64,000 nucleotides of DNA from Pseudoips prasinana (Eukaryota > Arthropoda > Insecta > Lepidoptera > Nolidae), in NCBI GenBank assembly GCA_951640165.1, contig OX621255.1, positions 31,160,001 to 31,224,000 on the forward strand, in the 5' to 3' direction. Shown here piece by piece: positions 41,590-52,304 of the stretch (position 1 is the first letter of the stretch; every line of letters begins with the position of its first letter). Both the position numbers and the translations under genes were made by a program. Under the pieces are notes generated by a model that did not search any database, was not told the DNA's origin, and saw only the letters and a program-made list of their open reading frames with translations.

Positions 41590-41830
41590 AGCGTCTTTAC
41601 CCGCAGATAAAGAGGTCCTGGGTTACAATCCCGGATCGGGTCAAAAGTAATTTTGGGATTTTACTGTAAAAAGAAAAATTTATCAGTATCAGCTCGAAAT
41701 TTGGAAGTTGGCGGTATTTCCCCCCGTGCCTCAGAGAACACGGAAAGCTGTCGGTCCTGTACCTCACCATTTTTCCGGTCGTGTCGCTAGCCGTCTCATC
41801 GAATCATGAGCTTGCTGCAATACCTACTAC
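41590..41830 (+). mobile_element. SINE family D
   Basis: tRNA-like head GTAGGAGGTAGCGTCTTTAC with B-box-like GGGTTACAATCCCGG. Body AACACGGAAAGCTGTCGGTC, tail TTTCCGGTCGTGTCGCTAGC. Similar to 20,450-20,790. Confidence 0.55.
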
Positions 41831-42057
41831 TATACTTTTTCAAGTACCTACAATGTTTTTTACGTCTGATTAAATGTGCCAGATGTGCCAAATACAGCTG
41901 TTTAGTTTAGAGTGGCATATCGCTTGCACTTCTGGGATAGCTCCGTGAAGTGTTCGACCAATGAACGGTTATGCAGTCCAATGCAAGTTGTATTATTGAC
42001 TTGCGACCAGCTGCGGGTAAATAGAAACAGAACAAAATTAAATTTTAATTTTATAGC

Positions 42058-42200
42058 ATTATTAGTAGTAGTAATAGTAGTCTTTATTGTTCTGATTGAG
42101 TAATAATACAGTTGTAGTACAGTACTAGTACATCATGTTTCATGATAGACACAATTCAACAATATGACAATTCAAACAATATGTAGTAAAATATAAATTT
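42058..42200 (-). mobile_element. LINE 3' end with (AGT)n tail
   Basis: TTAGTAGTAGTAATAGTAGT CTTTATTGTTCTGATTGAG: a tandem tail next to CTTTATTG, as at 16,598. Confidence 0.45.
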
Positions 42201-42224
42201 CAATACATAATATTATAAACTTCA

Positions 42225-42432
42225 ACTAAACATAATATCCTTGACAATAACTTAATACAAGCTAGCTAAATGTCACTAGCATTATAAAATAAATTGTATA
42301 AATATTTTAACATTCCGTGTACCTAAATATCTGTAATATGTAACTAGAAATAATAACTGTATTACTACAAACATGTTCTGACTATTTACAAGCGCTTTTT
42401 TAAAGTCTACGTGAATAAAAACCTTTTTTATT
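42225..42432 (+). mobile_element. LINE family X 3' tail
   Basis: ATATCCTTGACAATAACTTAAT.. GCGCTTTTTTAAAGTCTACG TGAATAAAAACC. Confidence 0.75.
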
Positions 42433-42957
42433 TAAAAAAACACATCAATCAGCCCGTTTTGGGCATACAATATTTAGGTATATGTGTAAAGTTAGGTTCG
42501 ATACAAAAATTATTTACATTGTTATACTTCTTGTCTATTTAAAAAAAAAAAAAAATATTGTAGAAACATTTTTCGCAATGCAAAGTGAAAATCTAATCTC
42601 AAAAATGCGAAATCTTAAATTTAATTATCGGGCGGGTCTCGAACATTAAATTTATGCACCTTCTTCCGATTTATTAGAATTTTAAATGAATACTTTGTTT
42701 GGTAAAATGAAATAGTATATAAATGGATGTTTAGGAACAACATAACATTTGATGTAACAAAAAATTACTTTAATTCGCTTTAGAAGGTTGTGCTACTTAC
42801 TTGATACTTTGCACGGAGTATGTACGTGTTGGTTCGTTTGTTGGTGATATACACTCCTGAGGTAACGTTATACTGGAAGGTATCTAATCCAATTTGCAAA
42901 TTGCGTTAAGTTTGATTAGGTCCCTTATTAAATGACAATACTCATTAGGCTAGTTCT
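42433..42957. other. No gene seen
   Basis: AT-rich with an A-run near 42,541-42,555. Confidence 0.4.
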
Positions 42958-43105
42958 TTTTTTTCTTTTTAAAAGACAACGCCCGCGTTAAGGAATCTAG
43001 CCCCTGTGTCGCGGGGTCCTTTACAAACATATAATAGACGGACACAAATTACATCCATAATCAGAACAACTATTTATGGGTCACCCAAATAGTTGTCCGG
43101 CGCGG
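42958..43105 (-). mobile_element. SINE family B, truncated before the B box
   Basis: AAAAGACAACGCCCGCGTTA, CTTTACAAACATATAATAGACGG, GTCACCCAAATAGTTGTCCGG CGCGGGTCCC; the head beyond this is lost. The flanking sequence GGTCCCTTATTAAATGA.. CTCATTAGGCTAGTTCT on the left recurs on the right with small changes (43,106-43,142), suggesting a target duplication of about 37 bp. Confidence 0.65.
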
Positions 43106-43524
43106 GTCCCTTATTAAATGAGAATGCTCGTTGGGCTAGTTCTGCAAGTACGTGTTCATATTTAAAGCATATAAAAGTACCAAAAAGCAGCATAATTATA
43201 ATAGCATAATAATATCATAGGATCGTCGCATCCAAATATATAAGGGTAGAAAAAAAGAGAAACTTTTATTCATAATACACAACCAATGCCAATTGTAATA
43301 GGTGCTTATATACAAAACATTTTGCTTTGTACCATAAATGGATGCTAACTTCAGCATTGGCTTCAGCAAGAATTGTTGTAGGGCTAGTATTCTAGCTGGT
43401 TCCAGTGATTGACGCCATGCATATAATTTCTGCATTAAAAACTTAACAATAAATTAGGTACACTACCAACCATTACAAAGACAAAAAACAAAAAACTATA
43501 ATATGCTAACGTAAATACAATAAC

Positions 43525-44409
43525 ATGCATACATTGTTAACTTCATGGAAGGGTAACACGAACAAATATAGGTTAGTTAAAGATAGTAGAACTTTGTCGG
43601 ATGCAGAATGTGCTGAAGAGTTCGCTCGATTCTTCCAATCGGTGTACAACCCCGACCCGGCCTCACTGGACGTTTCGGCGGCGAGTGCGGCGGCGGCGGC
43701 GGCGCCGCCGGGTGCATGGGCACACCTCTGCCCTCTGAGCGCGGGGGACGTGCGGCACGCCCTCGCCCGCCTGCCGCCCAAGCGCTCCGTGGGACCGGAC
43801 GGTATACCGCCGATTATCGTTAATGATTGCCGATTTGTATTAGTGTACCCACTATTACATTTATATAATATTTGTATCTCGACTGCTACCTTCCCGGATC
43901 TCTGGAAACTTACACGAGTGGTGCCGGTACCTAAAGGCAACGGTGGCATTGAACCTGGTGACTATCACCCTGTTGCCGTATTGTGTACGCCAGCCAAGGT
44001 GTTCGAGATGGCAATACATAGTTGCCTTTATACGCAGGTAGGTGTCCAACTGTCAGACGCGCAGCATGGGTTTCGGCCTGGGCGTGGGACAGCTGGGAAC
44101 CTGCTCCACTTGATGACCAAGGTAGTGCCGGCAGTGGATGCTGGAGGCCAAGTCGATGTGGCCTATTTCGACTTTAGAAAGGCATTTGATACGGTGGATA
44201 ACGACATCCTGCTGCTTAAACTAGCCAACGCGGGATGTACCCCACATACGCTCCAATTTTTTGCCAACTACTTAAGGGACAGGTGTCAGTATGTAGACTG
44301 TAATGGATACCATTCGGATGTATATCTTACCAGGTCCGGTATCAGTCAAGGCAGTGACCTGGGTCCCCTTTTGTTTATTTTAACAATAAATGATCTCCCG
44401 ATGTGGTGA
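43525..44409 (+). pseudogene. Jockey/CR1-type LINE RT, N-terminal part
   Basis: 294 codons, beginning inside the ORF2 linker. Contains SDAECAEEFARFFQSVY, LPPKRSVGPDGIPPIIV, WKLTRVVPVPKGNGG, DYHPVAVLCTPAKVFE, QHGFRPGRGTAGNL, VAYFDFRKAFDTVDND and SGISQGSDLGPLLFILTIND. It stops at PMW through a one-base loss in the CCC before GATGTG. The continuation is at 44,403-45,281. The endonuclease half is missing, so the copy is 5'-truncated. An Ala-rich GC stretch (residues ~50-62) is unusual in the AT-rich setting. Dead by frameshift and truncation. Confidence 0.85.
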
Positions 44410-45281
44410 ATAACTCCACAGTTTTGCTTTTTGCTGATGACCTAAAATTGGTCCATGAGGTTTCACATAGCGGGGATTGTGAATTGCTACAAAGTGACAT
44501 CGACAAAGTTCTCGATTGGAGCTTTAAAAATAAACTCTATTTTAACGTGGCAAAATGTTCATTGGTAACTTTCAGTCGAGCGCGCACGCCTCACCGCTGT
44601 CAGTATCATATAAACGGGGAACCCTTGCAGCGCGTCACTGAAGTCAAGGACCTAGGGATTCGTTTTACTGCTGATGTTCACTTTAGGACTCATATCATTG
44701 CTGTATGTAAAAAAGCGTTTCGAGGTCTAGGGGTGGTATTGCGAGAGGCTGGCCAATTTACAAACATTAAAGCATTGAAAGCGCTGTTTGAAGCGCTTGT
44801 ACGATCACACTTGGAAAGCAACGCGTTGGTTTGGTCTCCGCATGAAGCTAAATACATATCAATGTTAGAAAAAATACAGAATAAATTTGTCAGATTTTTA
44901 TATTTTAAGTTATATGGTGTTTATCCGGGCTATCCTCTATTATATCCCACTTTATTTATTCTGGGCATGGTAGGTTACTGCAAATTGGAAGTGAGGAGGG
45001 ACGTTACATTAGCCATTTATTTATTCAAAGTGATGCGTGGAATAGTGCATAATCCAGCCATCTTGCACGAAATAAGACTCTGTGTCCCGGATAACTACAG
45101 GGAACGGCGGAGACGGCCGCCGCTGCTGGACGTGCCGTGCGCGCGGACCAACTTGCTGCAGCGCGCGCCGCTAACGCGGGCACTGCGCGCTCTTAACGCG
45201 GTAGGGGATACGGTTGACATGTTTACGTGTTCGCTGAGTGGGTTCACGATGGCAATGAATGTTTTGTTTAGTTTTAAGTAA
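44403..45281 (+). pseudogene. Jockey/CR1-type LINE RT, C-terminal part
   Basis: 292 codons starting just before the catalytic LLFADDLKLV. Then NVAKCSLVTFSRA, VKDLGIRFTADVHF, ALFEALVRSHLESNALVWSP and IQNKFVRFLYFK, the usual thumb and C-terminal order. It ends with a stop at 45,279-45,281. A short 3' UTR runs to (AAAT)n at about 45,371-45,388. Confidence 0.85.
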
Positions 45282-45390
45282 TTAACTTTAATTGTTTTTA
45301 ATTAAGAATCTGTATTATGTGTCTACTCCACCGAATTGGTTTTGACTGTAATGATGGTGTAGTTCTGTGTGTAAATAAATAAATAAATGT
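45282..45390 (+). other. 3' UTR and (AAAT)n tail of the jockey/CR1-type LINE
   Basis: TGTGTAAATAAATAAATAAATG closes the element. Confidence 0.6.
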
Positions 45391-45461
45391 TGTTAAATGC
45401 ATCCTCCCAACCCATTATTAGCACACTCTCATATTTCCTAATATCAGCCTTCCCACACATA

Positions 45462-45467
45462 CACACG

Positions 45468-45510
<43 letters not shown>

Positions 45511-45515
45511 ACACA
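45462..45515. repeat. (CA)n microsatellite
   Basis: Pure AC repeat at about 45,471-45,504 with imperfect flanks. Frames through it (CVCVCV, HTHTHT) are artefacts. Confidence 0.95.
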
Positions 45516-45786
45516 AATACGCACCTCCAACACACCCACACAGCACATATTCACTCAAATACTAACTAACTATGTTAATCTAGTGTTATCAACGTGCGAG
45601 TACATAACGATTATATAGAAATGTTAATATTTCCGAATGGGGTGGAGTCCTGGTGTCCTGAAATACAGGCCTTACGTCTATCTTAGGCACCAGTCTCCCA
45701 CAATATAATTAGAAAATTGAATTTTGTTTATGTATTGTTATTGATGCCATGTAAAATGTCGCTTATATTGTGGTGAGAAATAAAAC

Positions 45787-46407
45787 ATTATTATTATTAT
45801 TATTATGTGTTTACGTTTTTATTTTTCTCAGACAAGGTCTGGTATTTCAAAATCACGCGGGTTAAACCAAGGGTGATTTTGTTAAGAAGTAAGGTACAGA
45901 GTGGCTTATACCTGGTCATGCGATTCTAACTGTAAAAAATTTCTCACTACCCGACAAGTATTTAAAATCGCAGCTTTTTGAAGAGTTAGATAGTTATAGG
46001 GCGAGAGATCAAGTGTGTTTAGACTATTAAATAATTGTCTAGGTATAAGACCTGTAGTGAAAATAACTATCGGCGCTATAGTAACTATTCATTTTCCAAA
46101 CTCTTCTAATTTCTTCTTGCAATTCTGTATACTTTCTAATTTTTTCACTAATTGTTGTCTGTATGTTATTTGTATTCGGGACTGCTATATTAATACTGAA
46201 CGTATGTTTATTACGCTTGTCTACTAGTGTTATATCAGGTCTGTTATTGTAAATGGTATGATCTGTAATAATAGTTCGGTCGTAATATAATTTATAGTTT
46301 TCATTTTCTAAGACAGCTTCAGGTGAGTATTTATAATATGGAGTTGTATGTAAGTTTAGTTTCAGTCCATACTTAGAAGCCAATTTCTGGTGTATTATAT
46401 TTACTAA
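45787..46407 (-). pseudogene. R4/Dong-type LINE, C-terminal endonuclease end
   Basis: Minus strand, frame 46,039-46,383 plus continuation: IHQKLASKYGL, TTPYYKYSPEAVLENENYK, LYYDRTIITDHTIYNNRPDI, TLVDKR, FSINIAVPNTNNIQ. RPDI..LVDKR..INIAVP is the restriction-like endonuclease of the R4/Dong clade. After a frameshift near 46,075, VVRNFLQLE marks the ORF end. The element ends at (ATT)n (45,787-45,806), matching the TAA-repeat target preference of Dong elements. The RT part is missing. Confidence 0.75.
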
Positions 46408-47208
46408 CTGATATCAGCTTTATATCAGAATGGTTTTCGGCAAATAATATCTTGTTAAATGCAGGGAAAACTAAATGCATCAGGTTCTCATTGCCGAATG
46501 TGACTCAAATTGTACCAACAGTTGCACTTAATGCGAAAATATTAGATTTAGTCCCATCGACCGTATTTTTAGGATTGACACTTGATTCAAAATTGCAATG
46601 GGGTCCTCAGATTGAAAAGTTAGCAGGTAAATTAAGTTCGGCTTCCTATGCTGTCTGGAAAATAAGGCAATTGTCAGATGAACAAACTGCTAGATTAGTG
46701 ATGAACAAACTGCTAGATTAGTGGAATTCTGCTGTGGGGTTCGGCGGCTGACATAGGAACTATTTTTGTATTGCAGAAAAGAGCAGTCAGAGCCATTTAT
46801 GGTTTAGGCAGTCGCGATTCTTTGCGAAATTTGTTTAAAGAAATAAATATACTTACTGTGCCATCGGAATATATATATCAGAATATAATGTTTGTTAGAA
46901 AAAATATTCATAATTATAAAAAGAAAAGTGAACTGCATAATATAAATACTAGGAATAAAAACAAACTAGCCATGCCAGGCTTTAGAGTAAGCAAAAATAA
47001 TAAATCATTTTTAGGAAATTGTATTAGGTTTTATAACAAGCTTCCTACTCAAGTTACTGATCTGCCTGACACAAGTTTTAAAACACATATTAAACGTATA
47101 CTTATGGCTAGGGGTTATTACACCACTAAAGAGTACATCGATGACAAAGACGTCTGGCTCTCACTTCCTACCTGCACATTGCTCGCTGGAGATCTTGTAG
47201 CCATATAG
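46408..47208 (+). pseudogene. LINE family X RT C-terminus
   Basis: Frame from about 46,411 (DISFISEWFSANNILLNAGKTK), through FLGLTLDSKLQWGPQIEKLA and KLSSASYAVWKIRQL. A 23-bp tandem duplication (46,678-46,723) then puts the reading frame out. It resumes at 46,771-47,208 with MQKRAVRAIYGLG, LHNINTRNKNKL and IRFYNKLPTQV to a stop. Downstream is the ~670-bp 3' UTR that also occurs at 37,446-38,125. RT fingers, palm and endonuclease are absent: 5'-truncated and broken. Confidence 0.8.
46678..46723. repeat. 23-bp exact tandem duplication
   Basis: ATGAACAAACTGCTAGATTA GTG occurs twice in a row and breaks the RT frame. Confidence 0.95.
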
Positions 47209-47886
47209 ACATGACTGAACTGTTGTGTTACGTGAACTATCTGTAAATGATTGCTATCATATACTTAATTTAAAATTATTGACTCTGTCTCAAAATGAAT
47301 AATCTTATTGTTTCGAAGTTTTTCTTTTGTATACCTAAATATAATCTAAAATAATAAGCATTCAGACAACCGATCGAGCATATATTGTGTTTGCCTACTA
47401 AATAATTACTCTAATTGGACCAAATCCCGTGTTCATGCCCGCTTGAGTATGTTTCGCCGGACCGTCTCAACTGGGTCGTGTTGAAACCGGTAGTAGATGA
47501 ACCCACTGAGTTTGTTTCGCTGGGTCTTCTCAGTTGGGGCGCATTGGATCCGGTGGTAGCATTAAAGCGCGACCGTCGTTATTAACACAAGGTCCGTCAT
47601 AATAATAATACCTTTAATATAGACAGAACCATTGACAATATGTAGTAAAAATATTAGACTTAAACTAGATAATTAAACAAAATCTCTTGACAATAACTTG
47701 ATACGAGCTAGCTAAATATCATTTCTGTAATAAAATAAATTTTATAAATGTTTTCATACAAGATGTACCTAAATATCTATGTTACTAGAAATAATATCTA
47801 ATGTATACTTACTTACTATATTACTACAAACATGTTCTGACTATTTACAAGCGCTTTTTTAAAGTCTACGTGAATAAAAAAAAAAA
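47209..47886 (+). mobile_element. LINE family X 3' UTR
   Basis: About 670 bp ending AAGTCTACGTGAATAAAA then an A-run. Reverse-complementary to 37,446-38,125. The last ~210 bp recur at 14,610, 28,350, 30,885 and 42,225. Confidence 0.85.
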
Positions 47887-47929
47887 AAGATAAATTATTA
47901 CGGTAATACGTAAAAAATTAATAATAAAT

Positions 47930-48133
47930 TATTATTATTATTCCAAATTATTTATTAAAAGTTCTTATTTTATACATATTTATATCTATAAAATTGAAAT
48001 AAAAAAGAAAACAATAATATATAAATAAATATGAAAAAAATAGAGGTCCTCCAGCGGCGAGGTTTGACGCCCTAGGCCGCCGGTGGCCAGGGCGACAGAG
48101 TAAGGAACCTTCTCACAATGCGTGCCGTTCCCA
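47930..48133 (-). mobile_element. 5'-truncated R4/Dong copy (~204 bp) in the tail of another
   Basis: Direct repeat of 48,134-48,340: ATTATTATTCCAAATTATTT.., GAGGTCCTCCAGCGGCGAGG, CGCCCTAGGCCGCCGGTGG, CAATGCGTGCCGTTCCCATT. Both end in (ATT)n, so the second copy lies in the TAA tail of the first. Confidence 0.85.
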
Positions 48134-48291
48134 TTATTATTATTATTCCAAATTATTTATTTAAAGTTTTTATTTTTTACATATTTATATCTATAAAATT
48201 GAAATAAAAAAGAAAACAATAATATATAAATAAATATGAAAAAAATAGAGGTCCTCCAGCGGCGAGGTTTGACGCCCTAGGCCGCCGGTGG
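48134..48291 (-). mobile_element. R4/Dong LINE 3' UTR
   Basis: Follows the ORF end at 48,292 and terminates in (ATT)n at about 48,134-48,146. Confidence 0.8.
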
Positions 48292-48563
48292 TCAGGGCGA
48301 CAGAGTAAGGAACCTTCTCACAATGCGTGCCGTTCCCATTATTGCCGCCTTTTGTATCCGACCCTTGACCCTGTGATCTAGCGAAAGCCTCTTAAGATGT
48401 TGGTCGAGGCTCTTCGCTATGAGACCGTTTACGGAGATGACTATCGGGACAATTATTGTTGAGTCCACATCCCACATGGCGGTAACCTCGTGAACCAAAT
48501 CTAAGTATTTTGACAACTTGTCAGTCTCGGCTCTTACGAGGTTATCGTCAAATGGGACAGTGA
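48292..48563 (-). pseudogene. R4/Dong LINE ORF, last segment
   Basis: Frame 48,292-48,516 with KYLDLVHEVTAMWDVDSTI, IVPIVISVNGLIAKSLDQHL and KAAIMGTARIVRRFLTLSP-stop, the characteristic R4/Dong C-terminus. Preceded by a frameshift near 48,560. Confidence 0.85.
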
Positions 48564-48565
48564 TA

Positions 48566-48950
48566 TCAACAATATGCCCGGCGCTCCAACCGGTCTACCA
48601 AAACGATATCAGGCTTATTGGCAACAATAGTCCTGTCTGTAATGATAGACCGGTCCCAGTAGAGTTTGGCACAACCACTTTCGAGAACTGGTTCCGGTAC
48701 GTACTTGTAGTACGGCACTTCGGAGTCTACAAGACCATACCGAAGAGCAAGCTGCTGGTGGATAATCCTGGCAACTTGGTTATGCCTGTGCAAGTACTCG
48801 CCGTTGGCAAGATAGGAACAACCGGAAACAATGTGTCTGATGGACTCTCCGGGACAGTGACACGCCCGACAAATGTCGATGGTACCGTCCTTGAAGATGT
48901 GCTTCCGATAGTTCCTCGTCTTGACAACTTCATCAGCAATTGCACAAGCA
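48566..48950 (-). pseudogene. R4/Dong LINE ORF, zinc knuckle and RLE
   Basis: Minus-frame CRACHCPGESIRHIVSGC (a CCHC knuckle, about 48,820-48,875) runs into HRHNQVARIIHQQLALRYGL, VPYYKYVPEPVLES, KLYWDRSIITDRTIVANKPD and IVLVDRLER. KPDIVLVDR is the catalytic restriction-like endonuclease motif. Frameshifts lie near 48,950 (upstream) and 48,560 (downstream). Confidence 0.85.
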
Positions 48951-49711
48951 AAACCTTCAGTTTCACCAAATAGGTCACCAAAACGGATGCTTGTAAGTCC
49001 CGTTGAGCACTATGTAGGGCCTGGTGGAACCTACCATGAAGCACCTTGCTCTTCCATACGTCAATTCGATCCCGAGTGCTAAGTACGACGGGCTTTCTCC
49101 AGTCTTCTTTAGCCAAGGAGAGCGGCGTGAGTTCGTTGTCAACGGCGGCGACGTCTCGATGCATCCCACACTCAACACCAAGGAAATATTCCCTGAGATT
49201 GCACACCTCACGGTTGTGTAGGTTCTTGGTATTGAGGAAGCCTCGACCCCCACACTTCCCTGGGATATACAATCTCACTAGTGAAGAGTGTGGATGGTGC
49301 ATACGGTACGTCGTTAGGCGTTTCCGGACTTTTCGATCCAGGGCATCTAACTCAGTTTGAGTCCACCTTTGTATGCCGAAGGTGTAAACCAGTAGAGGCA
49401 TTACCCAGCCGTTGAAAGCACGGACTTTATTACCACCTGACAATAGACTTTTCAGTACTTTTGTCAAGCGGTTAAAGAAGCGTTCCTTCACCAACTGCTT
49501 AATGTCCCCATCTGGGATATTTAGACACTCAGACATACCAAGGTATTTGTAGGTTTCGGTTTCAGAGAGGGATCTGAGAGACATACTCTCGGTGAGTTGT
49601 AAATTATCAGAATTTACAACTCTGCCTCTCTGTACATGTATGACCGCACATTTATCTACACCGAACTCCATTCCAATATCACTGCTAAATCTTTCTGTGA
49701 GGTTTAGTAGG
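48951..49711 (-). pseudogene. R4/Dong LINE ORF, RT thumb segment
   Basis: Contains RFSSDIGMEFGVDKCAVIHV, ETETYKYLGMSECL, VKERFFNRLTKVLKSLLSGG, VMPLLVYTFGIQRWTQTEL and HHPHSSLVRLYIPGKCGGRG. The frame enters from the BEL LTR at 49,712 only by chance. The true upstream part lies beyond the BEL element at 63,375. Removing the BEL insertion and one GTAGG copy restores register with the YMDD-bearing segment. Confidence 0.88.
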
Positions 49712-49998
49712 TGTTTACGACCAATACTGCCATTGATACAAAAATACTTCAATAAGTTTCACACTCTGTATCACTAGGTGGCATTAGTGCTGAAATAGAT
49801 GGCGGTATGGTTTCGTTCACACCGCACACCTAGGTCATGACAATTTTGTTGCATTATGAGAACTGTCAGAGAGCTATCAGAGGACAAAAACAGACCAATA
49901 TACCAACAGTTCAAATATTAGTTGTGGTTTTATTACATAATCAACCCTTCTAGTATTCCTGAGATCAGCAGATCACTTTAATAGCTTCGTGCTATTCA
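49712..49998 (+). repeat. BEL element 2, 5' LTR
   Basis: 287 bp, TGTTTACGACC...GCTATTCA, identical by eye to 63,083-63,369. Confidence 0.96.
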
Positions 49999-49999
49999 T

Positions 50000-50017
50000 T
50001 GGTCCAATCAACCGGAT
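50000..50017 (+). promoter_or_regulatory. Primer-binding site, BEL element 2
   Basis: TGGTCCAATCAACCGG, one base after the LTR. Confidence 0.7.
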
Positions 50018-50547
50018 TTTTGGAATTCTACACGTACTCGCAGTGGATTGCTGTGGCAAAGGTACGCGACGGTTGCAACAGTGTCACCAGCAGAGACGGA
50101 GGAAAAGCAGATCAACGTGACGTCACAGAAGGCGCCATCTATCACCTGAGAAATGATTCAGTTCAACGAGTGCAGCTGTAATAGTGAGTGAAGTGCAACA
50201 GTGAGTACTGTATATATAATTATATTGGAGTTGGGCGTTTTCTATGATTATTGGAACTTAGAAAATTCGCCGAGTTCTATCTAAGAAGATAGAACACTGT
50301 AATTTAGTAGTTTAGTAAGTAGTATAAGTTTTAGACTTAGAATAATTGTATAAAAAACGAAGGAACGGGGAACCTATGCCCGATTTCCAAAACAGTCGAT
50401 TTAGTTCAAAACACTTGTAAAATTTTTATGTTATTTTTGAAACTTGTCTTAAATTTGTAAATTATTCTAAGTTGTACATATTCTTAAGTGTTTAATTTTA
50501 GCCTCTATTAATTGATTGTTTGAAGCCATATTTTATTTTGTAATAAG

Positions 50548-51666
50548 ATGGAAGGCTTACTTGGTGTTTTAAATGAACATCATAAGGTCATCCAAAGGGG
50601 CTTCACTAACTTTAAAAAAAGTCCCAAGGAAAGGTTAACGTTTGAGTATATCGAAACGAGGCAAGAATTATTAGAAACAGAATGGAGTCATTTTAAGGAG
50701 AAATACAGTAAACTGCACGAGTTACATTCAGCACAAATAGATAGTTTATTCGTGTCAGAGTTATATGATAATACGGAGGACATATACATTACGTATAAAT
50801 GTTTGATTAAAACCATGCTTAACAAACAATGTGTAGGAAAAGGTGCCGCCCAAGCCGGAGCTTCATATAATGAAGCCAATTCAAGCACTTTGGTTAGGTT
50901 GCCTAAGATTGTCATTCCATCTTTTAGTGGCAAATACTCTGAATGGACGACATTTCGAAATTTATTTGTATCTCTTGTTCATAACAACGACAGATTAGAT
51001 AATGTCCAAAAGATGCATTATTTAAAAAGCCATCTTAGCGGTGAAGCTGAACAATTAGTTAGACAAACGCCAGTAACCGAATCAAATTACAACCAGTGCT
51101 GGGCTAAGCTCGAAGCAAGGTACAATAATAAAAAATACCTTGTCAATTGTATTTTAAACAGACTTTTTGGCCAAAAACGAATGTCAGTAGAGTCAGCAAC
51201 CTCTTTGAAGGAATTGCTCGACACTACTAACGATTGTATAAATGGGTTAACAAATTTAGAGGTAAATGTTAGTTCATGGGATGTAATTATAATCCATATA
51301 GTAAGTTTTAAGCTTGACTCTGAGACGCGCAAACATTGGGAGTTAAGTGTCAGTAGTCTTGAGTCCAACGTATTACCTACTTTTGCACAATTTGCCACGT
51401 TCATAGAGAACCGTTTCCGTGCTCTAGAATGTATTGAGCCAAAAAAACCATTCATCAAAAGTTCAAATTCACTTTCATCACATCCAAACACACATCCAAA
51501 AGCTATGGTAGTGAGTTCAAATAACATCCTTTGTGAATATTGTAGGGAAGGTCACAAGCTCTGTTTTTGCAAAGGGTTTGCAAAACAGTCACTCGAAGAC
51601 CGACGTGATTTTGTAGCAAAAAATAGGATTTGTTATAACTGCTTGGGAGGCAACCATATAGCATGA
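50548..51666 (+). pseudogene. BEL/Pao Gag, N-terminal to knuckle
   Basis: 372 codons from an ATG after a ~550-nt leader. The BEL Gag core at residues ~115-290 includes LPKIVIPSFSGKYSEWTTFR, KMHYLKSHLSGEAEQLV and CWAKLEARYNNKKYLV. The first Cys cluster is CEYCREGHKLCFCKGF and CYNCLGGNH. It stops at NHIA, where a small indel (51,658-51,668) shifts the frame. Similar in layout to the 809-aa protein at 22,098 but clearly a different family. Confidence 0.88.
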
Positions 51667-52086
51667 AACAAACTGTTTGCAAAATGTGCCGCCAACGTCA
51701 TCATTCATTGCTGCATCCGAGAGAAGACACGCTTAATAACAGTGCAAGTTCAGGAAAGCCACCTCTCGGTGAGACTAGTCCTTCAAATAATGGCACACCG
51801 TTTGTGTCATGCTTGTCCACACATAAAATTTCTATACCTGGACAGGTTTTATTACCTACTGCAGTAGTAAAGGCGGAGTCACAGATGGGTAATTATGAGT
51901 ACGTAAGAGCATTGCTTGACCAAGGCTCTCAAGCCTCCTTCATTACGGAGTCAACAGTCCAATTGCTTGGACTTAAGAAAATTCCTATTCGCGGAATAGT
52001 AAAAGGTTTAGGTCATAAGTCAACCATGGCCAAGCACATGGTCATCTTAAAAATTCAATCGCGCGTACATCCAGATTTTAAGATAG
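51663..52086 (+). pseudogene. BEL/Pao knuckle and protease start
   Basis: Resumes with KQTVCKMCRQRHHSLLHP (second Cys/His cluster) and the protease active site RALLDQGSQASFITES, then GLKKIPIRGIVKGLG. The frame is cut at 52,086 by the LINE insertion. The LINE's tail supplies a short spurious C-terminus. The frame continues at 56,171. Confidence 0.88.
52081..52086 (+). repeat. Target-site duplication AGATAG (left)
   Basis: Second copy at 56,166-56,171. Dropping the LINE and one copy leaves the host BEL reading frame in register. Confidence 0.88.
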
Positions 52087-52304
52087 TTCAAAGTTCAAAG
52101 TTCAAAGTTTTTTATTGGTAAAAAGTATTTTACAGGTCTATTTAGCGTAGGGTATGAGTGCCTTAGTGTAATTACACAATGATCAATGAACAGTCGATCA
52201 CAACATTTAGTTATTAATACATTTCGATGTCAATACAATAATATTCAATAAAATAATTAGTTATACAGATGTCAAATAAAAAATAAAATAGTAATAAATA
52301 TAAA

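Noticed and set aside
45323..45569. Frames reading CVCVCV and HTHTHT
   Set aside because: Translations of the (CA)n microsatellite.
49712..49752. N-terminus of the R4/Dong RT segment reading into the BEL LTR
   Set aside because: The 14 codons are LTR sequence that also occurs in the 3' LTR; the real upstream part is at 63,375.
52087..52121. C-terminus of the BEL protease frame after 52,086
   Set aside because: The last codons read the inserted LINE's tail repeats.
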